From Scolanthus callimorphus (taxonomy: Eukaryota; Cnidaria; Anthozoa; Actiniaria; Edwardsiidae), in the NCBI GenBank assembly GCA_033964015.1, contig CM066913.1, forward strand, positions 17,073,854-17,137,853: a stretch of 64,000 nucleotides of DNA, read 5' to 3'. The notes under the pieces are model-generated. The model saw nothing but the letters and a program-made list of their open reading frames with translations. It ran no database searches and was not told the DNA's origin. Positions 49,517-61,632 of this stretch are shown here, piece after piece. The position numbers and the translations under genes were made by a program. Numbering within the stretch: position 1 is the stretch's first letter; each line of letters begins with the position of its first letter.

Positions 49517-50911
49517 ATTATGCCAAATTAAAAGCCCTAGTGGATGTTTGAGGGGACTTGCTTGTACCCAGACAACCGACAGTTGTTTTCGGATCGATGA
49601 CAATCAGTCACGAGATCGAGCGCTTCTCCCTGCATAGTAATGTAATTTTCCCTTTCACTCGAAATAAATTTGTTGTTGTTGTTGTTGTAGAGTCGGATGA
49701 TTATGAAACCTAACACGATATTACCGTATCATCTCTTTGTCACCTTTTTCAGAGGAATAGAGAAAATCCTTTTGATTGTGCACTTCACTGTACATAAGCA
49801 CCAGAATTCAGCCAGTAAGATCCAGCGTGCACCCAGACATGTATATCAGATGAGCACAATACAAACGACTGTGCACTGTCAAGGGAGTCTGTCACGCAAC
49901 TGCGCAGCTGCTTTGCGCATCTAAAATCAGAGAAGTATCGCCCGTGACGATGGCCAGCGAAGGCTAAAAACCTCGAAAACAATCGTTTATAATCTACGCT
50001 ATTTCTCGATCCAACGGACCATTCTTTTAAACTTTGCATATTCTTATATAGTTATCTGATGGGATGGTCTAATTAGTTTTGCTGATGAATTAGAGTGATC
50101 GCTCCTGGAGCATGCGCGTATCGTGACAGGCTCCTTAACATCTAGCACACGTAATTGTGGACATCGATTGAAGTTCCTCGAGCTTCGTAACCATTCCACT
50201 CTAGTAACGATGGCAACTATAGATGCAAGAAAACATACATATTCTCAAGTGCATTAGAGACACTATGAACCAGCAGTATAATTAACGAAACGCGGAACAC
50301 AAACACACACACAAAAAAAACATTAAACATTTAATTAAATACGGATTCATACTGATGTTTGTGTCAAGTAGCAATGCTGCCTAACCCTAACTTGTTCTCA
50401 AAGATCTTATTCATTTTATAATTTTATCGTTCAAACCACAACGTCATCAATGGTTTTTTGAAGTATTCATGGTTAGTTCGGTATTTGGTAAACAACTATA
50501 AAGCTAGCAGCAGGAACGTGCTGCCGCTTGTATAAGTAGTGATACCCCCGTATTAGGTGACGGAATCTGGAAAAAACTAATTCGAGAAAATTCTCTGACT
50601 GGCACAACACCGACTCTTTATATAGAAGCTAAACAATTCTAGGAAAATATGTACTGTATCTTGTATGCTTCTTCATATTCGATATTTATTTCTAAGTTAT
50701 ACCTGTATGTGATTCACGTCACAAAGTAATTATTGGCCATCTTTGACTTTGTTGAAATTTATGTAAAACTTTCGGATGCGGGAGTACAGGTTATTTGACA
50801 CCTGAGACGTTTTATGCCATTTTAAGTTCAAGCGACGTTTCATTGCCCTTTTCTATATAATTTCTTCTATCTTTAGTGAATTAAGTAGTGCGAAAATTGG
50901 GATTGGGATTA
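49517..50911. other. No supported gene
   Basis: AT-rich with a TTG microsatellite at 49671-49688. Short frames without motifs. Confidence 0.4.
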
Positions 50912-51034
50912 AAGGCCCATCACCAACCGAGATCCTTTGCGGACTCCTGGCCAATCAGAGCAGCCGAAAAACATTGGATCAATTTGAAAACAAAAGAAAA
51001 CGGGGCGCAAAGGCTCCCGGTTGGTGATGGGCCT
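50912..51034. mobile_element. Small TIR/MITE-like element, 123 bp
   Basis: The left AAGGCCCATCACCAACCG and right CGGTTGGTGATGGGCCTT are exact inverses; CCTTTGCG and CGCAAAGG continue the pairing. Confidence 0.9.
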
Positions 51035-52564
51035 TCAAGGTCTTAAAACAGCCTACGTTAAAAAAAATGCTATGTAACAAGAGTCAACTTCGAATTTGGA
51101 CATTTTGTTAGTTATTCTTGCGTGCACATTAGTATACAACTGATATTGAACGATAGCGTCGGCTCTTTTATCGGCACAAAGCCGAGAACTTTGGGTAAAC
51201 AACCTGAAGCTTGACCAGTATTATCAAGCAAGCGGAAGTCAGCACGACTGTGGTTGGAATTGCTGCAATTTACATTGTCGCGCCGTGAAATTCTAAACAC
51301 ATAATACAAACAACGAACTCTCTTTTTCCACAGAGCGATTGGTGTAAGGTCAAGGCAAAGAATCCCAGCTTTGGTAAGATCTTAGCTTGTAAAATTCTTA
51401 GGTTGTAACGGGAAGTGAGATGAGAGTATTATCTTATAATCAGTCCTAAGTTCTAATGCATGAAAGCAATTCATAAACTCTTTGATCTCAAACCCGATAG
51501 AAAAAACATATACCAGAGGGCTTCCAAAGGAGAAACACGCATGAATGTCGGGTCAGCGAAATAGAGGCGTGTTTAAATTTTTTATCCATTTAATTTAACA
51601 ATAACTGCTTCAGATGGCCTTTCGTGGCAATAGCGAGGCTGTGATAGATTACAGAGTGTTACGTTACTTAATATACTCGACTGGTCTGAATAAACGCAAC
51701 TAACTATATGAAGAGTGGACACAATTCTCACAGCAGGTGTTCCCATTTTTCCAGTTGCTTAATATTTTACTAGTTGAACTGTGCACTTTTCGTCGATTAA
51801 AACAATAAAAACTCATATGAGAACACTATCAACCAAATATTTAATTTGACCTTTGTGAGCTAGAAATTTTTGAACAATTCTACGTCGAATTACTCTTCCT
51901 GTTTGCCATATAGAAACTCACAAGCACGAAAATACGGTGGTAGAAGGCAAGGTTATTGACATTCTGTAAGTTTTTATTTAATGAGCATTGAAAAGAAGTT
52001 ATATTAGAATTCTTATCTTGTGCTGAGATATTATGAAATATTCCGTCAAATAAGTCCTATCAATTTCTCTTACTGACTTCCATTAATTATTCTAAACTCC
52101 GCCGCAAAGTAATTTCCATTGAAGTATTAGCCCCAAGTGCTGCCTTGCTCTTCTTCGTAAGCCGCAATGGCAAGATAAGGCCTAAAATACCGATTTCCGT
52201 TCAAGTTTGATATTATTACTCTTTCGATCACGAGCTTACAGCCTTATCCCATAGCAAATGAAATTGGAAGTTAAAAAATAAATATTTCATTCGGTTTTAT
52301 ATTGCCGACTAAAAGACCGGTAGGCCGGCTTCATGTTAAAGCTTATAGTAAATATTCATTTTAAAAAGCACTTCATAATTATAGAGTGAGAACTGAAATA
52401 GTTAATTAAACTACTCGACAACGTTATGCTAAAAGCTCCCAAATTTGATTGCATTTTTTTAACATGTTGTGTATAATGATGTTTTGGAGAGGAGACCTTT
52501 TGATGATAACAAAGTTTATGCATCAAATATTTCTCGCGGCGTTAGGGGATGAACACGCATCAGA
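51035..52564. other. No supported gene
   Basis: AT-rich intergenic sequence; nothing recognised. Confidence 0.4.
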
Positions 52565-53088
52565 AAGCGGGCGGCTAACTAGAGATGGTACAGATGTTGA
52601 ATGTGCCCATACGGGCGGCTAACTAGAGATGGTACAAGTGTAGAATGAGCTAGCCAGGTACCAATGTTGAATGTGCTAGCCTTGAGTAAGGTACAAATGT
52701 TGAATGTGTAAGCTAGAAATAGTACAAATGTTGAATGTGCCTGTAAGGGCGGCTAACTAGAGATGGTACAAATGTTGAATGTGGCAACAAGAAAAAGTAC
52801 AAATATTGAATGTGCTAGCTAGAATTGATACAAATGTTCAATGTGCTAACTAGAGACGGTACAAATGTTGAATGGCTAACTAAAGATGGTACAAATGTTG
52901 AATGTGCCCATACGGGCGGCTAACTAGAGATGGTACAAGTGTAGAATGTGCTAACTAGAGATGGTACAAGTGTTGAATGGCTAACTAGAGATGGTACAAA
53001 TGTTGAATGTGCCCATACGGGCGGCTAACTAGAGATGGTACAAGTGTAGAATGTGCTAACTAGAGATGGTACAAGTGTAGAATGTGCC
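52565..53088. repeat. Complex minisatellite, GCTAACTAGAGATGGTACAA unit
   Basis: The core word GCTAACTAGAGATGGTACAA with GTGTAGAATGTG or ATGTTGAATGTG tails repeats about every 30-50 bp. A higher-order unit adds CCCATACGGGCG. About 15 cores, several decayed. Confidence 0.92.
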
Positions 53089-55015
53089 CATTATTGCATT
53101 AGTTTAATTAGTTTAACTCTAAAACGCATCCCTACTTTTTGAACATATGGGCGGTAGCCCGATTTTCTCTTTGACTATTTCATATAATTTCTAGAAGATA
53201 AAGCAGAACCAAAAAAAATGACATTAGACTGAGCGTGCGTGTAACTATTAGGCCATTAGACCGCACATTTTGAGAACATGGAGTTTCCAACCGTGCAATT
53301 AGTATGGCAAGTCCCATGAAAGCTCACGAAAGCGTGATCAACTTCAAACTCATTGCGTATGGAAATAATATTCTATGGGTGTAGTAGTTTTCACTTTATT
53401 GACATTTCTTTTGCTTTTCCCTCTAGGAACAGAATAGCAACTATTGAAGTCGCGTGGATGACAATATATCATTAAATATTTCTTGGAGATTAGAAAATTT
53501 AATCCTTTTCCCTCCAGTTAAATATATTCTATTAAAAGAAAACTCACAGTCGAGTGCGCTAATTCTCATGCTAAGCTCAGCTCGGCTGGGTTCTTTGGCG
53601 ATGCTATAGGGCCGAGGCTTTTATTCCAAAAATATTTTTAAAAGGTCCATTTTGCGTTTCAATTCAAATTTTAAGTATTTAATTTTTTTTGGAAGAGGAT
53701 ATTTCCTGTGCTTAATATTAGAATTTAGTTAGAGAAGCGTTTAATCTTTAGTTAGAAAGTATACTTAAACAATACCAGCTATACAATGAACTAAGTAATA
53801 TCACACATCCCTTAACGCTTCTCCCGCCTCTTTTGTTTTACACTTCAACCATATTGCGATCGGAAAATATTTGCTTTTTAAGTCATTGAAAACCTTCTTT
53901 AATTATTACAACCTTACAGGACGTTTAGAAATGTTGCTTTAAAAGTACACAAGGCCCATCGTCGTGTTCTTGTGGGATTGATTCTCCAACAAAGTAGCAC
54001 TTGTGGTACTTATTAATTACCCTGCAAAGCTGATCAGGAGAATTGTACAAAACAACACGAGTAAGCGCGTGGGCTTGGCTCACATTTGCATATGATATCC
54101 GGCAATATCACCACGGGCGTCGGGCTTAAGCCAAAAATTGTGAACAACTCGCTTGATCACAGGTGTACAGGTGTGCTGGGAAAACCATGAAGAGCCGAGC
54201 TCGTGGCGAATAAAAATCGAAGGTAAATGAACATTAATCAAACAGATTTCGAAAATCTGAAAGTGTAGAGAAGTGAGACGAGAACGTTAGGCGAAACGCT
54301 TGCTTCTGCCGCTTTAGATATTATCATTTCCGGACTTCTGTTTTAAAACAAGATCAGAACACCTTGACGACCAAGCTGTTAATGCATAAGATTCGAAATG
54401 TGTATTTTGTTAGTCATATTTTATAATTTGTTTTCCAGTTTTGACCTTTTGCACATTTGACTCTTGAATTGTGAAAAGCCAGGTACGCACAATATTTAAT
54501 GTTTGTGGCTATTAAGTATCTTTATACCGACAGTCTCAAGCTGCATAAATAATAGTTTTAGTGTTTTTAGTTTCGATCTAGCATGAATATGGATAATAAT
54601 GTTTAGACTGTTATGAAATCATTTTTTAGAAGGTTTGTCATAGCTGTCCACTTCCTAGGAAGTACTTTGTCTAGCAAATGTCAATTTGTCTTCCTAAAAT
54701 CGAGAAGCATTTTAATGGAGGGTGGCGGTGCTTAAGTGCAGTCTAGGAGGGATTGTTAAAACTCTCCTTCCAGATTATGAATCGCCGCTATTAATATGAA
54801 GTGTCTTTGCTAATTTGTTTTCTGTGACATATGTATCAGTGTTGCGTATTTCTTGTCAAAACCAACGGCAGAGCACAAAGACCGATTGAATTTTAGATGG
54901 GCGTCACCAAACTTCAAACGCTGTGTATCAGAAACATAGCTACATCACATCAAACATCTGTATAAAAATATTTAGGCTTAAAGGTTTTATATGAGCTAAA
55001 ACAATTCAAGCTAAG
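53089..55015. other. No supported gene
   Basis: AT-rich intergenic sequence. No exon or repeat structure recognised. Confidence 0.4.
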
Positions 55016-55250
55016 GGACCAGTCATTATTTATTTCCTGTCGGGGGAGGATCGATTAGGGGGGTGGGGAGGTCGGGGGAATTTTTTAGGGATAACTCTAT
55101 AAATTGGGCGAGCGTAAGGGGGAGATCTCCCATATTGTAAATTATATATACAGCTGATGAATTTTAACCGTGCTTAAATAAATATTTACCTATACCTACC
55201 TTACCCAAATTCCTCCCCCGGCGATAAATAATGCTCTGCTCCCCGCTGGG
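55016..55250. mobile_element. Probable TIR element with CATTATTTAT / ATAAATAATG ends
   Basis: CATTATTTATTTCCTGTCGG and GGGGAGGAT on the left mirror ATTCCTCCCCCGGCGATAAATAATG on the right (last 15 bases CGGCGATAAATAATG). The outer GGGACCAG / GCTCCCC ends are less clear. Confidence 0.55.
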
Positions 55251-56632
55251 AGTAAGGTGAGACGTTTTTTAACAGCGGCACGGGAGTCACGGGAGCGTCA
55301 CGGGAGACCCTTAAAATACAAAGGATTGATCGTCGGGAAAAATTACTTCAAACCCTACACCAGCTGATATCTTGCTCTCAAATCAATTCTTTTCACAGTC
55401 ATACGAAATGTGCTCTATTTCAGACGGGAACGCCCCGTCCGTTTTTCTAGATAGGTACCTGTTAAAGGTCCGTTCTAGCAAATCAAGCAAATCACAGCCT
55501 GAATTTCAGACGTATTTCCCTTGTAAAAAATACAAGAGAAAATTACGAGGAAAAATACGTCTTGTTCGTACCTTTTAGGGGTCAAAATCAACTAAGCGAC
55601 GCCATTTTAGGTACCCCCCCGCCCCAAAAATATGGGAGTCCCCCCCTCCGGGCTACATTCATTGTCATTCTCAGCATCTGCCTCCCTAATCCTCCTCCTC
55701 CCTTTGCAATATTGTTTGGGGCTGCCAAAAGTGACTTTATCCCTCCCGAGTCCACAATTGAGAGAGGAAGGGGGAATGTAACTGGTGCATTTCGGAAAAG
55801 CGAATTTTAAAAGCCGATAGTGTCTCAACAACTTTTGTCAGTCCACTGCAAAGTCGCGTTCATATTGAACGAGGAAAAAACAATTCCCAAACTGAGAAAT
55901 GAAGATAATATTGGTATATACTCTGAGTGGATTTACATTTGTCATCAAAGACAAGCTCCTTCTATGCATGTAGGGCAAAAATAAAGGCCTTTTCGGAATT
56001 GCTGGCAAACCATTTACCTCTCCCTTTTTGCCTGGATAAGGGAGATCGGAAAACTTGCCAGCAGTGAAGAAGGGATGATTCCCAGCCAGCACGAGACAAA
56101 TGGCACAAAACAGGCGCAAAAAGAACTAAAATAAGCTCGAAATAAGACATTTCGAAACGTAAGTTCAAAATCAGAATATATTTGCCAAGACACCTGATTT
56201 GTTTTGCCAGGAAAGCTCTTACATACAGAAAAGGTCCCCATTAAGAGGCGGCTCTCTGGCTTTTTTTGCCAGCCAGGAGCAAAAAGGGGGGAGGGGGGGG
56301 GGGGGGGGGGGAGAAACATCCGTTATGTTCCTTTACACTTGCGTGAACAATTAGTCGTGCTACGTGAATATCGGCGAATATAGTTCGCGGTACTTTCGTT
56401 CGTCTCGGTGTTAATCGATATTCACCTGGCCATAACGGCGGCATGGAATTTCAAATATGGCTAATATTCTATTGTTATTATTCCTAGTGGTCCCAATGCA
56501 CTGGCTGTGCAGTGTCAGTGTAATAGAAGCAGACTATAAAGAAGAAAGACCAGTCGTTAACTTAACAAGTGTGAGTGGACAGGAGTAGCGTCTGCGCCGT
56601 AAACCACAGCCAAGACCGTCCCCAGCGGATGC
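55251..56632. other. Upstream region of gene B
   Basis: C-rich tracts at 55613-55680 and a G-homopolymer at 56286-56311. The gene B promoter and 5' UTR should lie in the last few hundred bases, but no TATA box or start element is convincing. Confidence 0.4.
56286..56311. repeat. Poly-G tract
   Basis: About 25 Gs broken by a single A, some 320 bp before the gene B start. Could form a G-quadruplex. Confidence 0.9.
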
Positions 56633-57663
56633 ATGACACTCCAATCCAGGGCATTCAGGCCAAGACACACGCGCAAAGATGACAAGCTCGTCACCCTCAA
56701 CGTTAGTGGTAGAAAGTTCTGTACATGGGAAAGCACGCTTAAGAAATATCCAGACACGTTACTCGGAAGTGATGCACTAAAATGCTATTTTGACGAAGAG
56801 AAGAAGGAATATTTCCTCGACAGAGACCCTCATATGTTTCGATATATACTCAACTATTACAAGATAGGAAAGTTGCACCTGTCGTACGAAGACTGCGTTG
56901 GGTCGTTCAGTGAGGAGTTGGTTTTCTTTGGGATATCTCTTGATGAGGTCCACGACTGTTGTTGGGACGAATGCAGCAACTTTGTAAGTAGGTACAGCGA
57001 ATGCTCATGTTGCGAGTCCAAGCCAGTGAAAAAGAAGGGCAAGATTGCAAAACTTCGCAGTTTCGTATGGAGTGTCTTAGAGGAATCTAACACGAAACTA
57101 GGAAAGTGCGCTCAGACTTTAATTGCAGTGTTAATTTATCTAAGTGTGGTGGCGTCTATAGCGGAAACTCTTGAATGCAGCCTAGGTAAGAGCTGCGAGG
57201 AAGTCTACCCTTCAGTGTTTTTCACCATAGATGCGTTCTGCATGGTTACCTTCACAGTGGAATACATTCTACGGCTCTTTGCCGCTGAAAATAAATGTGA
57301 ATTCGTAAAGAACAAATTAAACATTCTAGATCTCCTGGCCGTAGCTCCGTTTTATATTCTTCTCTGCATCCAGCATTTCGCATCACAGGAAACCATGGAC
57401 GATGCAAACTCTCTCGTTCTGTTAAGAATACTCAGAATGTTCAGGATATTCAAGTTGTCGCGCCACTCACGGAAAATGAGGAAGATGGGCCACGCACTGA
57501 AGAGCGCGGTTAAGGATCTTGGCTTCTTGATATTTGCGTTCTTATTGGCTAACACACTGTTCGCTAGTGTCTTGTATTTTATCGAGCGTGGTAACTCCAC
57601 CACGCAGTTTACTAGTATCCCTGACTCCATGTGGTACACTATTATTACAATGATGACTGTGGG
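56633..57663 (+). CDS. Gene B, exon 1: Shal (Kv4)-like voltage-gated K+ channel, T1 to selectivity filter
   Basis: Pore-forming subunit of a voltage-gated potassium channel; the two exons give 410 residues. The ATG at 56633 is the first Met after an in-frame TAA at 56600-56602. Only about 18 residues precede T1, so the hydrophobic Kv4 N-terminus that vertebrate KChIPs bind is absent unless an upstream exon exists. T1 spans about 18-112 (NVSGRKF; zinc ligands H82, C88, C109 and C110). A Cys-rich linker (CSNFVSRYSECSCCES) follows. S1 is near 160-180, S2 has E210 and R214, and S3 has NILDLLAVAPFYI. S4 is at 261-284 with R265, R268, R271, K274, R277 and R280. S5 starts GFLIFAF. The pore is FTSIPDSMWYTIITMMTVG. 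Shal is the closest match by eye (SRHS after S4, LKS--LGFL in S4-S5, FTSIP--WYTI--M in the pore). The donor is GG/GTAAGT. Unlike gene A, the frame is intact. Confidence 0.95.
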
Positions 57664-57709
57664 GTAAGTAACAAGAGTTGGAATACAAAACGTTCCCTTC
57701 AACAATGTC

Positions 57710-57996
57710 TATACGCCTATTTCAGAAACGGTTGCGCCCTCACAACTCTCTATTGTAGCCCGCGGTGCCTCATGGGAGAAACAATGTAGAACGAAATTCT
57801 TGGTTAACACAGTGGAAAATTCTTGCGAGCGATCTATTGCAGAATCATTTGACATAAACAGGATGATAATTCTGGCTATGTTTCCTAAAAACCAGTGTCC
57901 ATGATTTGGTTTTGGTATACCTAATTGATACCATGACGCATCGCGGGTTACAGCAGACAGTTTTGACGTTGCAACCTTTTTTGAAATAGGCGTATA
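57710..57996. mobile_element. TIR element in gene B intron
   Basis: The left TATACGCCTATTTCAGAAAC and right TTTTTTGAAATAGGCGTATA are inverted, followed inward by GGTTGC / GCAACC. 287 bp, 46 bp after the donor site. Confidence 0.85.
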
Positions 57997-58134
57997 CCAA
58001 TTAAAATGCCAAATGTTATTCATGGATGGCTCAAACCCTACAAATTTTATGCCTACAATCAAACACTCCCGTTTCGTTTATACTCGCTGAGGCAAGAGGC
58101 AACGTATAACAAGCTAAAAAGGGCCGAAAAGTTC

Positions 58135-58235
58135 ACCAATTGATTCAACATCATTCAACATTTTATTAAAGCGCAATGTTGAGCGTTTTTTGTTGAATTG
58201 GTTTGGTACACCCGTTCTTGTTGAACGACATTGAA
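58135..58235. repeat. Fragment related to the 5.7-6.2 kb minisatellite
   Basis: TTGATTCAACATCATTCAAC and TTGAATTGGTTTGGTACACC (inverse of the GGTGCACCAAACCAGCTCAA word) are shared with 5671-6290. Confidence 0.6.
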
Positions 58236-58236
58236 A

Positions 58237-58661
58237 ACGTGGTTCACTGCACGTGCATCCTTTGTATAACACGTGGTTCAGTGCACGTGCACCCTGTATA
58301 AAACATGGTTCACTGCACGTGCACCCTGTATAAAACGTGGTTCACTGCACGTGCACCCTGTATAAAACGTGGTTCACTGCACGTGCACCCTGTATAAAAC
58401 GTGGTTCACTGCACGTGCACCATGTATGGAACGTGGTTCACTGCACGTGCACCCTGCATAAAACGTGGTTCACTGCACGTGCACCCTGTATAACACGTAC
58501 TGCACGTGCACCCTGTATAACACGTGGTTCACTGCACGTGCATCCTGTATAAAACGTGGTTCACTGCACGTGCACCCTGTATAGAACGTGGTTCACACCC
58601 TGTATAAAACGTGGTTCACTGCACGTGCACCCTGTATAAAACGTGGTTCACTGCACGTGCA
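58237..58661. repeat. 32-bp minisatellite in gene B intron, about 13 copies
   Basis: Unit ACGTGGTTCACTGCACGTGC plus ACCCTGTATAAA. Each unit has a GCACGTGC palindrome (E-box core CACGTG) and a TATAAA word. Units are very uniform; two are truncated (about 58490 and 58595). Confidence 0.97.
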
Positions 58662-59094
58662 ATCAATAAACAAAAAGAGTTCTCCTCAAAAGTTGTAGGA
58701 GATATGAAAACTGACAACCATGAATCAAAAGTATAACTCAAAGACTTTATCCTCCAAACATCTCTTATAAGTTCAAAGACAATTTGTGCCATCTTACCCT
58801 GATTACCCAAGATGCAACTACAGTTTAGCTCGCACTAGCCTCGTAAGCATCGTAATCATATTTTAATTGAAATCTTTTCGCAAGAGCGCTACGACAAGTG
58901 TGAGTCGACGTAATACCAACTCAAACGTTTTCTGCCGAAGTCGTAATGGTGAGAAAAACAAACAATTCTACTGATCCTTACGACTCTGACAACGATGGTA
59001 ACTCACGCCTGATCTTAATGACGTTTACGACTTCGGATTGCGACTACGATATTGTGAGCTAATTTTAAGAGCGCGAACTCTGTTACGTTTACAG

Positions 59095-59296
59095 GTATGG
59101 AGATGCAGTGCCGAAGTCTCCAGCCGGCATGGTAGTGGGCTCCGTCTGCGCTCTGCTAGGGATCATCATGTTAGCGCTACCCATCCCTATCTTGCAAGAA
59201 GGCGCTGCGGAGGAGCAGAGGAAAGCACAAAACAAACACTCTTCGCGTTGCAAGAAAATGAGCGCAGAGGAAAGAACGATAAAAGACAATGGGTAG
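59095..59296 (+). CDS. Gene B, exon 2: filter end, S6 and short C-terminus of the Shal-like channel
   Basis: The exon completes the Gly codon to give TVGYGD (344-347 is GYGD), then encodes AVPKSPAGMVVGS and S6 ending LALPIPI. After the PxP kink comes LQEGAAEEQRKAQ rather than the conserved Shal continuation. The tail is only about 30 residues, basic and polar, and stops at TAG 59294-59296. Vertebrate Kv4 C-termini are far longer, so the C-terminal interaction regions known there are missing. The shared PIPILQE end and identical intron position show that genes A and B are paralogs. Whether this subunit conducts alone or only in heteromers cannot be told from sequence. Confidence 0.93.
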
Positions 59297-59702
59297 TTAA
59301 AGTAGGAAATTATTAAGATAAATATCAAAGTGAGTGGCGGGCAGCTACCCGCGCGAATGTGCTGCACAGCGGTTAATGATTGAAGCTTGTCATGGCAAAA
59401 TAGGTAAGCACGGGCTCATTGATTCCCGTCGACAAAAAACAGACAAGACTGTACGTCACTGAACTGAGCATGCTCAAATTCATCATCACCGGCCGCTGAA
59501 CAAGGCATCAAGGGCGCACGGTTGAGAGAATTCACGAAATGTCTTCATAGTCTAAGTTTATGGGGAGAGGTTCAAGGGATCCTTTGGCAAAATTGTTGTC
59601 ATTTCGTCTGTTTTTAAGATAAAGCTTTTGAAGAGAGAATAGAACACAAATATGCTATTTTTATTAATTATTAATGAATTACATAAACAAGCGAACACAT
59701 AA
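59297..59702. other. Downstream of gene B; 3' UTR not defined
   Basis: No AATAAA in the first 400 bp after the stop, so the polyadenylation site is unclear. Confidence 0.4.
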
Positions 59703-60381
59703 AATCAATAATTGTTTGTCATAAACTGATTTTCTCGTTTGACCAAGTTCTAGTCCGTCAGAATTCAATAGACCCACCCAGTTTTGTATCAGAATTAATG
59801 ATAGTAAGGTGGACTCCAAAAGCGTGCCAGCGATTTTTTGTATGTTCGATATTTAGGGTTTCATTGCTTTTTAGAAAATAACACCTATGTTGTATTGTGA
59901 ATGTGCGCATTCTGATTGGTTAAAAAGCGTGTTTGTAAGAGACCTGAGAAACACGATTGTCACGCAACGCTGTCGCGCGTGTGTATGTTATTTTCTAAAA
60001 GCAATAAAAATACTTTCTGCGTGCTCTCTGGTTTCTTACAAACACTCGGGAATGTTGGTCGAACTGATAAAACTTGAAAGACACTCGCCTTCGGGTCGTG
60101 TCTTTCAAGTTTTGATCAGTTCTCCCAACATCCCCCTCGTGTTTGTAAGAAAGTAGAGAGCACGCGGAAAGTACTTTTATTGCTTAATTGAAGTTAGATA
60201 GTAACCGAAAAAGCTCGAACTGAAAGAAAGCTCATCATAAAATTGGAACAAAGGAAAATTTTTGGAGTCCACCTTGGGGTCATCTAAGATGATACAAAAC
60301 TGGGTGGTTCTATTGAGTTCTGACGGACTAGAACTTGGTCAAACGAGCCAAAATCAGTTTTTGACAAATAAATATTGATTT
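59703..60381. mobile_element. TIR element, about 680 bp, with nested hairpin
   Basis: The outer arms share AATTCTAGTCCGTCAGA-type sequence: GACCAAGTTCTAGTCCGTCA at 59741 against TGACGGACTAGAACTTGGTC at 60321, and GGTGGACTCCAAAA against TTTTTGGAGTCCACC. Inside, TTTCTTACAAACACTCGGGA and GTGTTTGTAAGAAA with AACTTGAAAGACAC / GTGTCTTTCAAGTT form a second stem (about 60000-60184). A fragment lies at 20870-20945. Confidence 0.88.
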
Positions 60382-61534
60382 TATTAATAATTAATGAATA
60401 ATAATGAAAATATCACATCTGCGTTCTACCTTTCAAACGCTTTAAAATTATATATAATACATGTACGTAGCTTAAAATATGTCGAAATTACAACTCTTTT
60501 GGCAAGAGAACCCTTGAATTCCCCATACTTTAAATTAGACCAGTGTTCTTGGCGGAGCACCTTTCAGCTGTGATAATCTCATTTCATTCAGTTTCATGAT
60601 ATCCATAATCTATAGGCTGAAATACGCTACAGGATATTATAATATAGCTACGATATAACGCGCGCTCTGATTGGCCCAATTCTATGCTCTATTACACCGA
60701 TAAAGTAATTCTCCTTCGCTATATCATAAAAGCATTAGAGCACAATTTCTATGACTTTATCGCCTGCGGCTCGTGATTTTACAACGTTCTCGTGTCTCTC
60801 CCAACATCACGCGTGCTCTATTTCGCCGATAAAGTCATAGAAAGTTGTGTTAAATAGAGAGGATCTCATATGACTGTAAATCGCAAAGTGATTACACCAA
60901 TTCCGTGAATAACACCTATAGGAGAGTGATACAATTACTCAAGACAGTTATCTGAAATCCGCTCTATCATTTAAATGTGATTTAGTGAATACAGCACAAA
61001 CACCTGTACGGCATAAGAAAAAGTGGATTAAGTTAACCTTCAGCCTGATCTGATCCCCCAAATCATCAAAGGAGCCGCCTATATGTGGGTGTTTGCTGTA
61101 TCGCTTGTGTGACAAGATGCCGCCGGTTTCTAGATCTAAGAAGAGTCAAAATTCCACAAGACGCCTAAACATAACTAAAGCGTGAAAAAATAACACGTAA
61201 AAAGCAGGAAATTGTTAACGAGAAGTTCCAAAATTGGATTCAGCTTGTCAGCTGACAGGAAGGGCAAACACCATTCCCAGCCAGATGTTTTCCCGCAGTT
61301 TTGCCAACCAGCAGCGAAAGGGGGTGATTGCTGAGGAACAGCGGGTCCGTTGTGTGCCCGTTAATAAGCATATAAGCGATAGATTTCGAGCAAAACAAAT
61401 GGGGTGACCAAAATATCACGAACTGGTTCATTCAGGTTTTGCCAATCTTAATCATCTTATTGTGCGTTCACACACACGTCAAGTAAACATAGTATTCAGA
61501 ACGCAATAGGTTTAAACCTCGATACATAGAGAAG
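60382..61534. other. No supported gene; one hairpin and one dispersed repeat
   Basis: CACAATTTCTATGACTTTATCG (60749) and CGATAAAGTCATAGAAAGTTGTG (to 60845) form a hairpin. The sequence at 60880-60965 matches 4187-4277. The rest is plain. Confidence 0.55.
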
Positions 61535-61632
61535 ATTACACGGTGGCGCGAAGATATGGATTTTATTTTCGAGTGGCAAGAACACTCGTTAATACGAGAA
61601 ATGAAATCCATATCTTCAAGCCACCGTGTAAT
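61535..61632. mobile_element. Foldback element, family 4, copy 2
   Basis: ATTACACGGTGGC and GCCACCGTGTAAT-type ends (exact inverse apart from one base), GAAGATATGGATTT against AAATCCATATCTTC in the stem. Same design as 36762-36903. Confidence 0.85.

Larger units (their letters stand above)
57664..59094 (+). other. Intron of gene B (1,431 bp, phase 2, same position as gene A)
   Basis: The donor is GTAAGT at 57664 and the acceptor is GTTACGTTTACAG ending at 59094. It splits the same Gly codon as the gene A intron. It holds a foldback element (57710-57996), a fragment related to the 5.7-kb minisatellite (58135-58235) and a 32-bp minisatellite (58237-58661). About 430 bp of plain sequence precede exon 2. 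Confidence 0.93.
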
